From Amphiduros pacificus (Eukaryota > Annelida > Polychaeta > Phyllodocida > Hesionidae): a stretch of 64,000 nt of DNA. The translations under genes were made by a program, and so were the position numbers. The DNA is taken from the NCBI GenBank assembly GCA_949316495.1, contig OX439003.1, positions 24,676,295 through 24,740,294 of the forward strand. The letters are read 5' to 3'. Positions 53,268-64,000 of this stretch are shown here, piece by piece (position 1 is the first letter of the stretch; each line of letters starts with the position of its first letter). The notes below the pieces were generated by a model. The model was not told where the DNA came from. It made no database searches and was given only the letters and a program-made list of their open reading frames with translations.

Positions 53268-56251
53268 ACAATGATTCTATAAACTCAAGATTGACTGCAG
53301 TCCTTACTCCAGTTTTTGCTAAGTCATAGATTCATATGATGCACTCCCTTATAGCATACGATTCACAAGCTATTAAATTAACAGTCAAGACACTATGTGT
53401 ACAGTCTATAATCCTGGTCTACTGGCTCTGGAATGCAATTAAATGTTTAATTTATCAGCCTGGTTTACCACCGTTGGGCACAGGCGATTATTTAAAAAGT
53501 ATATGGATATAACCTGCAAATGTAGTTCTCTAACAAAAATAATGAATATGTTGCATAAATCTTGAGTCTAATCATCTTTGGTCCGTCTCATATCCTTGAA
53601 ATGTTATTCAAGGATCGTCATATTCCGCCTTAGCACCTTGGCAGTGCATCACATGTGCATGTAAGCGAAGGCGGGTGTTGAGGTCCTGACGCCTGATACA
53701 ACTCTATCAGATGAGGGTTCTTTTAGATGAGGGTGCCTAGGCAAAACTATTTTTATGGAAGGGCGCATGCGTTCCCACTGCAACAGTTCCATATCAATTT
53801 AGAACAGCCTTTAGTGAATTCAAAACATGGCCATAAAGACCTCAATAAATGGACAGAGGCTCGTCTGTCTGTCTCGCAGTCATGCGTATATATGGTCATA
53901 AATAATTGTAAATATATAGTATCTCCTGTGAAGTAACGTGTTTGACTCAGTACCTTATGTCAATACACCTTATTGAAACAATAAATTATACTGCTAAATT
54001 TTAAGGACGGCTCCGGTGGTGTACTATATGACCATTTATGCCATTTTTAGTGACAATACGGAATGCACATAGATATGCAGTGATATTATATTACCAGTCT
54101 AAGGTTCATTCAATTACAAAGATAACTTTCCTCTAACACACTTCAGTACTAGTGGAGAACATTTCATTTATGAATATCACCACTCCCTTTTTGTTCATAT
54201 TTTCAAAAGAGTCTAATCAATTATTAGCTACTACCTTCAGATTCGGAATAAAGAGTATGTTAAATCATAAATGAAACACATTCACTTATAAAGATTGTGG
54301 GAATTTGTATGGATGAAACTAACATAAAAAGTCAACAAGTTTATACATGCACAGTTAAATATGTTATATATCTTAGAGAAATGTAAGAATTTCATTACTA
54401 CCATATTCCTGTCTGTTCTTTTCACTGAACTTGTCTCTTGGAAGCTGAATATCAGGGTTGACTCCCCAGAAAATCGTCCAGTTCTTTTCAGTCTTACTGA
54501 TTTGATTTGGTATGTTGGTCACTGATATAACAGGTGTATGACCGGAAGTGCCTAGGAGACAGACCTTTGCATGACCAAACACACAGTTATCACGAAGATG
54601 TTCTCTCTTCCGGTACCCTATTGTTGATTTCCGAAGCGTTGATTGGTCAAACGCCATGCAGCTGATCAACAGCAAGGTCACAATGACATCAAACGGGAAA
54701 GATGGTGGTTTATATTAATTAGGGCTTAATTGAAAGGTGTCATTTTCTTCAGCATTGAAATTTCATTTTCCTTAATTTATATACGAATCCAGTTGGTCAA
54801 CCTGACATGTGTTTCTTCCTTGGTAAACGGCCTAAGTTTCTTGCAGCACAAATTATGCCACCACAAGCGCCAATTTGAAAGTTACATATATAACCTATAA
54901 ACACTTCAATGACACTGAATGTAATATGTAATCAATGATACTTATTAATCAGACTCGGCAATTCTATTCCAAGCCGCTTCTGTGATTATATAATAAAGAG
55001 GAAAAATAACATATAACACAGTCATTATTTGATTTTCGTTAATTATCATATTTCATGGAATTAATCCGCTGATTATGCCATTACCAAGTATCCCCGATTT
55101 CGATCATATGTATAGAGTCACCAAGTAAATCCATGTTTTTCATTAATATACATCCTGAATATCTGCATTTTTGGGTTAATTTGATACCATGATTATTAAT
55201 AAGCTGCTGCCCTTTATGAGAGTTAGTGTGATGTAGAAGTTAGGATACTGCTCCCCACAGTTCGGTGTGGGTAAATGAGCAGGGAATGCGGGGCACAGCA
55301 GGTGTGTGCGAGCCGTCCCTGTAATCCCTGCAGCAGCAGCAGCATTTACCCATGTCTCCATATTATGTTGATTCCACAGTGCCCACATCTCTAAAGGAAA
55401 CATTGTGGACAAAGTGTGTATGTGAAGTCGATAAGACATGGGTGAAGCAAATCTTATTCGTATGGTATTGTTTTACATCGGATGTAAAACGAGTCTTTTA
55501 GTTTTCATTGAATAAAAAATAGATATATGGTTTATGCAGCTCATGATGTGTTGTATTTAGTTTGTGTTTAATTGTGCTTTGTTTATTTAAACACACTATA
55601 GTTAATGCTCTGTTCATCATATGGTGTATATCTTTGACTGGTATTAGAAAGAGGACGATCATTTATGTATAATGTGTGATTTTTTTTCTTGCAAAAAGAA
55701 ACCTCCTACATACGCAAAATAGTTACAAACAGATTCTTAGAGCAATAATAAATATATTTATTAAGATAGACTATACTGTAACAAATTACATATAGTGATC
55801 AGAGACGACGAGGGCTGGTACGTATACGTCAGAGATTTCTGTGTACGTGTCATTCTGTGATTAATTTGATTCATACTCTTGCACATTTCGCTCTTTTGTA
55901 TATCCGCTCGGGAACAAAGATCGCATCCTCTACACCCATTTAGAAGAGCAGTCGTGTTTTTTGGGGTTCTGGATCATTAGATTTTCATAATCAAACGCAT
56001 CTTCAGCAGACGACATTTAGTGAGATTTACGGCCAGGCTATTTGATAATTGGGGATAGAGGAATCTAAATATCATTTCAAAGCTAAATTTGGACACAAAT
56101 TCTTTTTAAAAAAAAGACTTTCTAGTTATATTATTCATACGACCCTGGTTCTGACCAAAGCACTGCCTACTTTATACGCATGTGATCTGAGTACATTCTT
56201 TAATGCCGTCAAAAGAGGAAATCCTGATTCGGGCCCAATAAAGACGAGCTC
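53268..56251. other. Non-coding spacer with one unexplained open frame
   Basis: The minus-strand frame at about 54711-54373 is open for over 110 residues and contains a hydrophobic stretch followed by mixed sequence (FGHAKVCLLGTSGHTPVISV, NWTIFWGVNPDIQ). It lacks an early ATG and a confident splice site, and I recognise no family. The rest shows nothing. Confidence 0.3.
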
Positions 56252-56525
56252 TTGGCTCATCTAGCTACAGACCCGCTTATAGCTAATCTTACCACAGACC
56301 TGTCTATGGCCCATCTTTGGACAAATCAGCTTATGACCCATTTCACTACAGACCCGCTTATGGCCCATTTCACTACAGACCCGTTTATGGCTCATTTCAC
56401 TACAGACCCCTCTATGGCCCATTTCATTACAAACCCGCTCATGGCCCATTTCACTATTAAGGCATATCTTAACACAGACCTGCTTATGACCCATCTAACT
56501 GCAGACTAGCTTATGGCCCATCTCA
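56252..56525. repeat. 27-bp minisatellite, about 10 copies
   Basis: The unit contains CACTACAGACCCGCTTATGG and is 27 bp. Copies are moderately diverged, and one spacing irregularity occurs near 56,455. Open frames on both strands come from the three-divisible period. Confidence 0.88.
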
Positions 56526-56774
56526 CTCAGACCTATTCAAAGATCTGTTCTGTATATTCACTCAGTAAAACCAATGAGCATCTAATCGGGGTCATTGCAC
56601 AAATCGTGAGAGCTCCCATCACCAGGGAACTTTGTCGGTGCTCCCCTGACAGTTAACGACCATTTAATGTGTTTTTCTTTCACTCTTACACACCAAATCA
56701 TCAATAAACTTTTATGAAGTTGCTGGCTAAATGTTGACAAGATGGCACTATTATCACTTGTGTATTATTATTAA

Positions 56775-57135
56775 GGCGGTACTCATATCAACTACATGCG
56801 AACGTATGTCAGGCAGGGGAACAACAGATTGTCACCTGTCAAGGTATAATTAATGTTTCCTTATAACTCCATCTGCCACCTTGTTAGAAGATTAATAAGA
56901 TGGCAGCTGACGTCCATACCTGCTTTCTCCACGGGAGGTGTTCGGCCCGGCGATTGGCTTGCTTTCCTGGGGTAGGCATTTATGCCTCAACCTTAGGGTA
57001 AGAAAGGGCACCAATTTCGCATACCATAACTACCTTCAAGCAGTGTGTCCACCTGAGAAAAATACCCTGGCGGTGTAGTGGCTGAACAGCTATTGAGTTC
57101 ATGTATTTCATTATATTACTATATCAATTTTCATT
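56775..57135 (+). mobile_element. SINE copy 2, same family as 52569-52905
   Basis: The body aligns with copy 1: AAGATGGCAGCTGACGTCCA, TTTCCTGGGGTAGGCATT, GGGTAAGAAAGGGCACCAAT and the TGTCCACC(T/C)(G/A)AGAAA words follow in the same order and spacing. The tRNA-like head is decayed compared with copy 1. The palindrome at 57144 follows immediately. Confidence 0.68.
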
Positions 57136-57143
57136 ATGTATGT

Positions 57144-57167
57144 ACCTTGGAGTAATTACTCCAAGGT
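57144..57167. repeat. Palindrome shared with 2184-2210
   Basis: ACCTTGGAGTAA is followed by TTACTCCAAGGT, a perfect 24-bp palindrome. It sits just past the tail of the second SINE copy. Confidence 0.8.
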
Positions 57168-57699
57168 ATGTACTATAGCCATGTATGTAGGTTTGTATCT
57201 CGGGGGGGAAGTTAGGCAGTAGATTTATGGTAAATAAAGTTTGATCTCCACCTAATGCAATCTTTTCCGGGTCCATCTGTGTGATTGTAAGCAAGCCAGT
57301 TAAATTATTGGGAAAACAAAATATATTCCCAAATTTTGAAGTGGAATATAAACAAAAAACAAAACAAAAAACAATTGTTAACTAGTTGTTAACTCGGATG
57401 TTATAAAATTTCGGCTTTGCAATTAAACATATAAATCAATAAATGGGCGTTGGAACTACTTTGACCCCAATATAAAATGGAACTACATTTAAGAGCGGAT
57501 TGTCTTCATATCTGACGCCCCTGCCACACCATAACTGTGTGTGCTCGGAGTCAGTTGTGCGTTGAATATTTGACAAAACGCAGTGTTATTGCATGTTGTC
57601 TACAACTGAGAATTGTTTATGCCCATATCAGAGAAGGTCTGCGACCATAATGCGTTGGTATTACGTCCGCGGTGAACTACAGGAGCAAGGGGTTCTCTC

Positions 57700-58310
57700 T
57701 GTTCTGACGGCGCTTGCTTTGCGCTGACGGCGCTTGCTTTGTACTGACAGTGCTCGCTTTGCACTGACGGCGCTTGCTTTGCACTGACAGTGCTCGCTTT
57801 GCACTGATGGCGCTTGCTTTGCACTGACAGTGCTCGCTTTGCGCTGATGGCGCTTGCTTTGTACTGACAGTGCTCGCTTTGCGCTGACGGCGCTTGCTTT
57901 GTACTGACAGTGCTCGCTTTGTACTGACAGTGCTCGCTTTGCACTGACAGTGCTCGCTTTGTACTGACAGTGCTCGCTTTGCGCTGACGGCGCTTGCTTT
58001 GTACTGACAGTGCTCGCTTTGTACTGACAGTGCTCGCTTTGCACTGACAGTGCTCGCTTTGTACTGACAGTGCTCGCTTTGCGCTGACGGCGCTTGCTTT
58101 GCACTGACGGCGCTTGCTTTGTGCTGACAGTGCTCGCTTTGCACTGACGGCGCTTGCTTTGCACTGACAGTGCTCGCTTTGCACTGACGGCGCTTGCTTT
58201 GCACTGACAGTGCTAGCTTTGCGCTGACGGCGCTTGCTTTGTCCTGACAGTGCTCGCTTCGCGCTGACAGTGCTTGCTTTGCGCTGACAGTGCTTGCTTT
58301 GCGCTGACTC
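57700..58310. repeat. 20-bp minisatellite with two interleaved unit types, about 30 copies
   Basis: Type A contains GACGGCGCTTGCTTTG and type B contains GACAGTGCTCGCTTTG. They partly alternate, making 40-bp dimers in places and BB runs elsewhere. Open frames on the minus strand repeat every 20 residues in all three frames, so they reflect the array and not selection for protein. The GC content is far above the neighbourhood. Confidence 0.93.
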
Positions 58311-61300
58311 AGTTCCTTTGCGTTGCTACGAGGACCCCACTGAGTTTTTGCGCTGGCGTCTGGCATGGCGACTATTTTGTGCGTGTCGGCTGCTGACCTT
58401 TGGCGACCTTGAAGTAACCCTGGCCTGGAGCGCCAAGTCACCAATACTTGCTAGGAGACCTAATTATGCTTCCGGGCGCTTCCCTTATTCTTAACGTGAC
58501 AGCATCTTGTTCGCATCCCCAGTGTGATAGGAGTATAAGATGTTCCAGACATCCAAATAACAGTTGTTTGATTTAAAATATGTTGAGCACGGCCCAAACC
58601 CATTGTCAATACACATGCACTTCATACCTCAAAATGAATTAAAAGATTTGATGCCATTCATTTCCTGTCAAATTGATGCTTTTGATTATGCATATTAGAT
58701 ACAATAAATATCACTGATCGTAACACTGAAATATTTATAGACATACAATAATCTAAGGTCAAAATTAATGTTTTCTTCCATTTAGTTGTATAATCGTGAG
58801 TTTGGTGCACGGTGCAAATTTACATTCACATAAAGAGGAAATGTCACAATCAAATACAGCCTGTCTCTTATGGTTGGCGATGCACATCAAAGTGCCCACA
58901 GACAGTACTGGTGTCGGCCAAGTCAAGATATTTTGTAAACACCTTCAGATATTATTATGATGCCTCGGCATAAACCTGAGCGTTTCTTTTACATCATTAG
59001 CTTCAAATGTTAAAAATGCGCGAAATATATCACAATGATTCAACCAAACTTAAGAATAATAAAAAAACCTGTGTATAAATGTCAAGCCAATATTATTGAC
59101 AAATGTTTTCCACGAATGTTTCACAAAGAAGCCCACAGGAATGGAAGAAATGAATATGGACGAGACTACATCCTGCTTCTCTCAGTAAAACCTGTCAGCT
59201 TTTCCTTTGGAGATCCCTGTGAGCATTTGCGATACAGATGGGGGATTTGTGACAAAGCTTAATTGAATTCATGTTGCTTACATTACCATGTACAATGTTT
59301 GTGTTTCCTTTTAATACTTCGTTTTACGTGTGAAATAATGGATGGTGTTATGAATCGTTCCATTTCAATGATGAGCGTTTTCCACCTCTTTCAATTTACA
59401 TTGGTTTTCTTTACTTTTTGTTCTTTTTTTTCGGTTTTTTATTTTGTTTGAATAGGTGTCTTAGCTACAATATTGTTATGAACTTTTTATCTGCATATTA
59501 ATAATAATCTGCAAAAACAAGGAAAAATCTTTTTCAATAATATTTTTTTGATAATCTAATGTATCCAATTAGTTGAAAGAACTTGTTTCGTGCACAAGAC
59601 ATTATTTATTGTGAAACGTTTGACGCAACCTATTTCTTCTTATAGAAAATAATTGAAAGCATAAAATGTAAAACAGAACAGATACGGAGATGGCAAAAAC
59701 ATGTGTGCCCATGTTGTGTTCTGTGCTTTTCCTGTGTGGTTTTGATGATGTTTGTCAACCTCTCTGAAGATAACCTGAGTCGCCTCTGCTTAACGCTCAA
59801 CACTCAAACAAGTCGCTTCAGCTTGCATGCAAAACACTTAAAAGGTATCTCGTTGCACCAGTGTTATGTTGCACCAGTGTTATGTTGCACCAGTGTTAAG
59901 TTTTTGAAACCTTTGTTGAAAGAGTTTACAGATGTTAAGTTTTAATTAAATGTGCGTGGTTTAGTGATATCATGGAAACATATAGTCGACAAATTTGTTG
60001 CATTCTCAGGAATTATCATCCTAGAAATCCGTTAAAAAATCTCATGAGATATCTCCTTAGAAATCTCTCACAAAATGCTTGCTAAATGTGGAAGTTCAAA
60101 CTTCCATTATTTGATTTTCCTATATTAAAATGTATTAGATTCAAATAAAAATTAAGGGTTCAAAGAATATGATTTTCTGTTGATAAATTAAGAAACAATC
60201 TAAAGTATAAGCTTTTGACAATATTTTATAACAAATGTTTTGGCTCTTTTAAAAATAATGTTTTTGTCGGGCACAAACGAATTCTTATAATAAGAGATAT
60301 GTAAATATTACCGGATCGTGATGTTATTTCCACGTTCAGTGCAACTATCCCTATTATGGCACCAATATATATTATTTTATAAGGTTCAGAGTATAGTGCT
60401 TAAATTCGATTCTTCTTATAGAGTGTGGCATGCAAGTTAGCTTCAGTGGTCATGAATGTAATCATAATTTTGACATCAAAATATTTGAATCACAAGATAT
60501 GACAGCAAATATGTTAGAAAATGCCACTTCTAAAATACATCGGTAGTAAATACAATAAGATAACAAGATTTTTCTGAAGATTACCTAACACGGAAAATAT
60601 TATTTTATCTGTAATGTTAGTGTTGTTTTGCAGTATACAATTAGTTGTGATCCTTCTCAAACAAGTTTTCTCGTTTTCTTTATGAAATTATAAATCGAAG
60701 AATAATTCTGAAATCAGATTTGTGAAGAGATTTGAACAGTACGAGCTTTGTCAATATCAGACAAACACGTTGCTAAAGACTTGCTCCCCCCCCACACACA
60801 CACACATTTCTACACACATTATGTAAATATTTCTGTAATATCCTTCTCAAACTAAGGGAAAGATACACCTATCGGTAAGCCATTCACATCGTCATATTCC
60901 CATTTCATTATTATTGTCCTTGTTCATAATGGTGGATATATGTATTATCTTCAAAGAGGATTACTGAGACAGACAAACCTCCAGAATAACAAATTTATGA
61001 GGACTGATTATGAGTCTAAACAAACCTTTTTATCATTAACCCTGATATTTTGTTGTTTTACCATAAAGATGATAAGATTTGTAGATGTGGGTATTATTTG
61101 TCGCATGACATACTGAGAATTTTATACAACACAAGTGAAATTGCCTTTGGATTTGCTAAAGATGCAAATATATAACGTTATCTTAACCAAACAATGTATA
61201 AATTGTTCCATACCATATTAGAAAACTGCTGTCTCAGCCCTCGCACGGCAAACCTCTCATAATCTATTGTGCTTGCTGTTAAAATAAATTTGGTTTACAA

Positions 61301-61400
61301 ATATGGCGGTTTAACACACCAATTGCCTAGGTGAGTATCATCATGGGAAGGCTCTGTCAACGATCTGCCATTTAAAGTAAATCAGCACATTTTAATAAAA
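58311..61400. other. Non-coding spacer
   Basis: I find no gene here. A 16-bp unit (GTTGCACCAGTGTTAT) is repeated three times at about 59854-59901. The remaining open frames are short and unsupported. Confidence 0.45.
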
Positions 61401-61555
61401 CAATCCTCTGTGTTTAGGTCATGCCCTATTAAACTATTGCGATTGTCTTGCCAATCCTCAGTGTTTAGGTCATGCCCTATTCCATTAATGAGATTGTCTT
61501 ACCAATCCTCAGTGTTTAGGTCATGCCCTATTCCATTAATGCGATTGCCTTGCCC
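61401..61555. repeat. 51-bp unit repeated three times
   Basis: Units begin CAATCCTC(A/T)GTGTTTAGGT and share ATGCCCTATT. The second and third are nearly identical, and the first is more diverged. Confidence 0.88.
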
Positions 61556-61868
61556 TCACCGGGGATCGGTATAAATTCAATTTAAACTCAACTCATGATC
61601 TCTCTGTGTATATGACCAATAGGTCATATAGTGGTTCGTGTGAAATTCTATTTATACAAATGAAAATAAAAATCTGATATCATGATCCAGATAATACACT
61701 GGCTGTTTTGATCTACAATGTGGTTGTTTATCAGAATAGTGGAAGCAATAAGCTATGCAATTCCGCGAAACCTGGTGGCACCATAATTAACAACCATCAC
61801 GAGTAAACAATCTAGAAAAAAACACTACTGTTAGAAAATCTCTTAAAGGATAAATATTGGGTTCTTAC

Positions 61869-61990
61869 CCCTTTCAGCAGCTTTGAACACACTGGAGATA
61901 TATCTGCGCAGATAAGTTGAGGAAGAGTGGTCAAGCAATGAGTAGTGGACTGATCTGGTTGATCACAGCATGATAGACGATATATAATAG
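61869..61990 (-). promoter_or_regulatory. Possible TATA promoter and untranslated first exon, perhaps of the cyclase gene
   Basis: On the minus strand CTATTATATATCG (about 61990-61978) is followed by about 110 bases ending in AAAGGG and the donor GTAAGAA (exon end 61869). The cyclase coding exon 1 needs an upstream partner for its acceptor at 51689, and this is the best minus-strand donor I noticed to its right. The intron would be about 10 kb. The link is inference. Confidence 0.3.
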
Positions 61991-62904
61991 TTCATACAGG
62001 GCATGCCTTGAACAACACCGCGGGGTGCACATTCACGCCACAATATTGGCGGCTGACAATGACACCATCCAATGATATAAGCATATGAATAACAAAGTTG
62101 ATTCTCACGACGGAGGAACAGAAACATGAAAAACAGCAGTGATAGCGTATGGTGACTAGCAGAGGTCTTATATTGCAGGGAGATGCACCATCACACCCCG
62201 CGGCGGATGGTAACCATCATCCTTAGACAGCTCTGTCACACTAGCCCAGTCCACAACGATCAAGCTGATTGGTGAAAGATGATTAAAACAGCCAAGAAGA
62301 AAATCCAGCATTTGTCTGTTTGTTTGTTGGGTGACATGAATGTGATTCTGCGTGCTCCATGCGGCACTCGGTTGACCCATGGGCTGGCCGAGGTTATCCG
62401 CTGTGCTCCCGTGACGTCCTCATCTCATCACATCACATTTGTGGGTTCTTCTCTCTATTACCATAATTAGGCAGACCCATTGGAATGAAAAGGGTTTAAG
62501 AAGTCCATTTGCATATGCTGTGGTTGGCTATGCAAGACGATAGGCTTATGAATGGCTGAATATTAACTTAAGATGACAGGAATGTGATAGGGTTTTAAAG
62601 TGAATTACTCTCAATTCTATTCATCCGAGATAGTCATTCCTAGAATCCCTATATAAATCACTGCCTCTTAAACCAGTACCACAAATGTCCTCTCTCCTCT
62701 GCCAGTGCACCATAAATTGATGATGAAAGAAGCTTAGAGGTCACGATAAGAGTTTTTAATGCCCTCTGACTTCAAGACTGGATATCCTATGAGAAATTTC
62801 TTGTAACCTTACTCGAATACTTGTAATAAGTATTCCAGAAGCAAACCCGACCAAACTGTACAATATACAGACAAGATAATGTGTGATGAGACGAATATGT
62901 GAAG

Positions 62905-64000
62905 ACCATGGCTTTACAGACAGTTGACATCTCCTGATATGGTCTTATGTGATGGGATACCCTTGCTATTACCGACAGGAAACATCTCCTGATATGGTCT
63001 TATGTGATGGAAACCCTTGCTATTACAGACAGGAAACATCTCCTGATATGGTCTTATGTGATGGGAAACCCTCGCTATTACAGACAGGAAACATCTACTG
63101 ATATGGTCTTGTGTGATGGGAAACCCTCGCTATTACAGACAGGAAACATCTCCTGATATGGTCTTGTGTGATGGGAAACCCTTGCTATTACAGACATTTG
63201 ACATCTCCTGATATGGTCTTGTGTGATGGGAAACCCTTGCTATTACAGACAGTTGACATCTTCTGACATGGTCTTGTGTGATGGGAAACCCTTGCTATTA
63301 CAGACAGTTGACATCTCCTGATATGGTCTTGTGTGATGGGAAACCCTTGCTATTACAGACAGGAAACATCTCCTGATATGGTCTTGTGTGATGGGAAACC
63401 CTCGCTATTACAGACAGTTGACATCTCCTGATATGGTCTTGTGTGATGGGAACCCTTGCTATTACAGACATTTGACATCTCCTGATATGGTCTTGTGTGA
63501 TGGGAAACCCTTGCTATTACAGACATTTGACATCTCCTGATATGGTCTTGTGTGATGGGAAACCCTTGCTATTACAGACAGTTGACATCTCCTGATATGG
63601 TCTTGTGTGATGGGAAACCCTCGCTATTACAGACAGGAAACATCTCCTGATATGGTCTTGTGTGATGGGAAACCCTTGCTATTACAGACAGGAAACATCT
63701 TCTGATATGGTCTTATGTGACGGGAAACCCTTGCTATTACAGACAGTTGACATCTCCTGATATGGTCTTGTGCGATGGGAAACCCTCGCTATTACAGACA
63801 GGAAACATCTCCTGATATGGTCTTATGTGATGGGAAACCCTTGCTATTACAGACAGTTGACATCTCCTGATATGGTCTTGTGTGATGGGAAACCCTTGCT
63901 ATTACAGACAGGAAACATCTTCTGATATGGTCTTATGTGATGGGAAACCCTTGCTATTACAGACAGGAAACATCTTCTGATATGGTCTTGTGTGATGGGA
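62905..64000. repeat. 55-bp minisatellite, about 20 copies, continuing past the window
   Basis: The unit contains CATCTCCTGATATGGTCTTG and is 55 bp. Copies are very similar and fall into variants by CAGGAAACATC, CAGTTGACATC or CATTTGACATC and by CCTTGC versus CCTCGC. The array reaches the last base, so its full length is unknown. Confidence 0.95.

Noticed and set aside
57600-58444. Three overlapping minus-strand open frames of 167-255 residues (SVQSEHCQCKAS type)
   Set aside because: All three frames stay open because the 20-bp unit lacks stops; this is a property of the array, not of a protein.
62905-64000. Regular repeats considered as a CRISPR array
   Set aside because: The whole 55-bp unit repeats with no unique spacers, and the window is clearly eukaryotic.

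Overview
The window looks like nuclear DNA of an invertebrate animal, most likely a lophotrochozoan and probably a mollusc. It is AT-rich and intron-dense with GT-AG introns. It carries many minisatellites, tRNA-headed SINE-like copies and short palindromic elements. It also holds an atypical soluble guanylate cyclase of the Gyc-89D type, a branch known from invertebrates and not vertebrates. The phylum is inferred; no marker gene here settles it.

Layout. 1-13,600 has no recognisable protein gene. It holds a terminal-inverted-repeat element (925-1306), a possible TATA/CCAAT promoter pointing left out of the window (1559-1650), a 25-bp array, a 2.7-kb array of a 30-bp unit (5620-8343), a SINE-like head and a field of diverged GACCTTGACCTT repeats. 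13,758-27,103 (minus) is a TBC1D9-type Rab GAP; I place 30 coding exons encoding about 1241 residues (two GRAM domains, TBC domain, EF-hand). 28,682-29,128 (plus) is a two-exon GLRX2-type glutaredoxin of 114 residues, head-to-head with TBC1D9. It is bracketed by two oppositely oriented copies of a short element, each carrying a CTCF-like motif. 36,259-51,673 (minus) is a Gyc-89D-like guanylate cyclase; I place 12 coding exons and about 867 residues (H-NOX, H-NOXA region, coiled coil, class III cyclase domain, long tail). 52,000-64,000 is gene-poor, with long (AT)n and trinucleotide arrays, two related SINE copies and arrays of 27-, 20-, 51- and 55-bp units, the last running off the right edge. 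A possible distal first exon of the cyclase lies near 61,900.

The three genes have no obvious shared pathway: vesicle traffic control, thiol/iron-sulphur redox chemistry and gas-sensing cGMP signalling. The most informative biology is in the cyclase. It has the proximal haem histidine and a tyrosine at the position linked to O2 binding. It lacks the first catalytic metal aspartate but keeps the base-recognition and transition-state residues, so it reads as a beta-like partner in an oxygen-sensing heterodimer. I saw no retrovirus, Polinton, CRISPR array or rRNA, and nothing that amounts to a wholly new multi-gene system.
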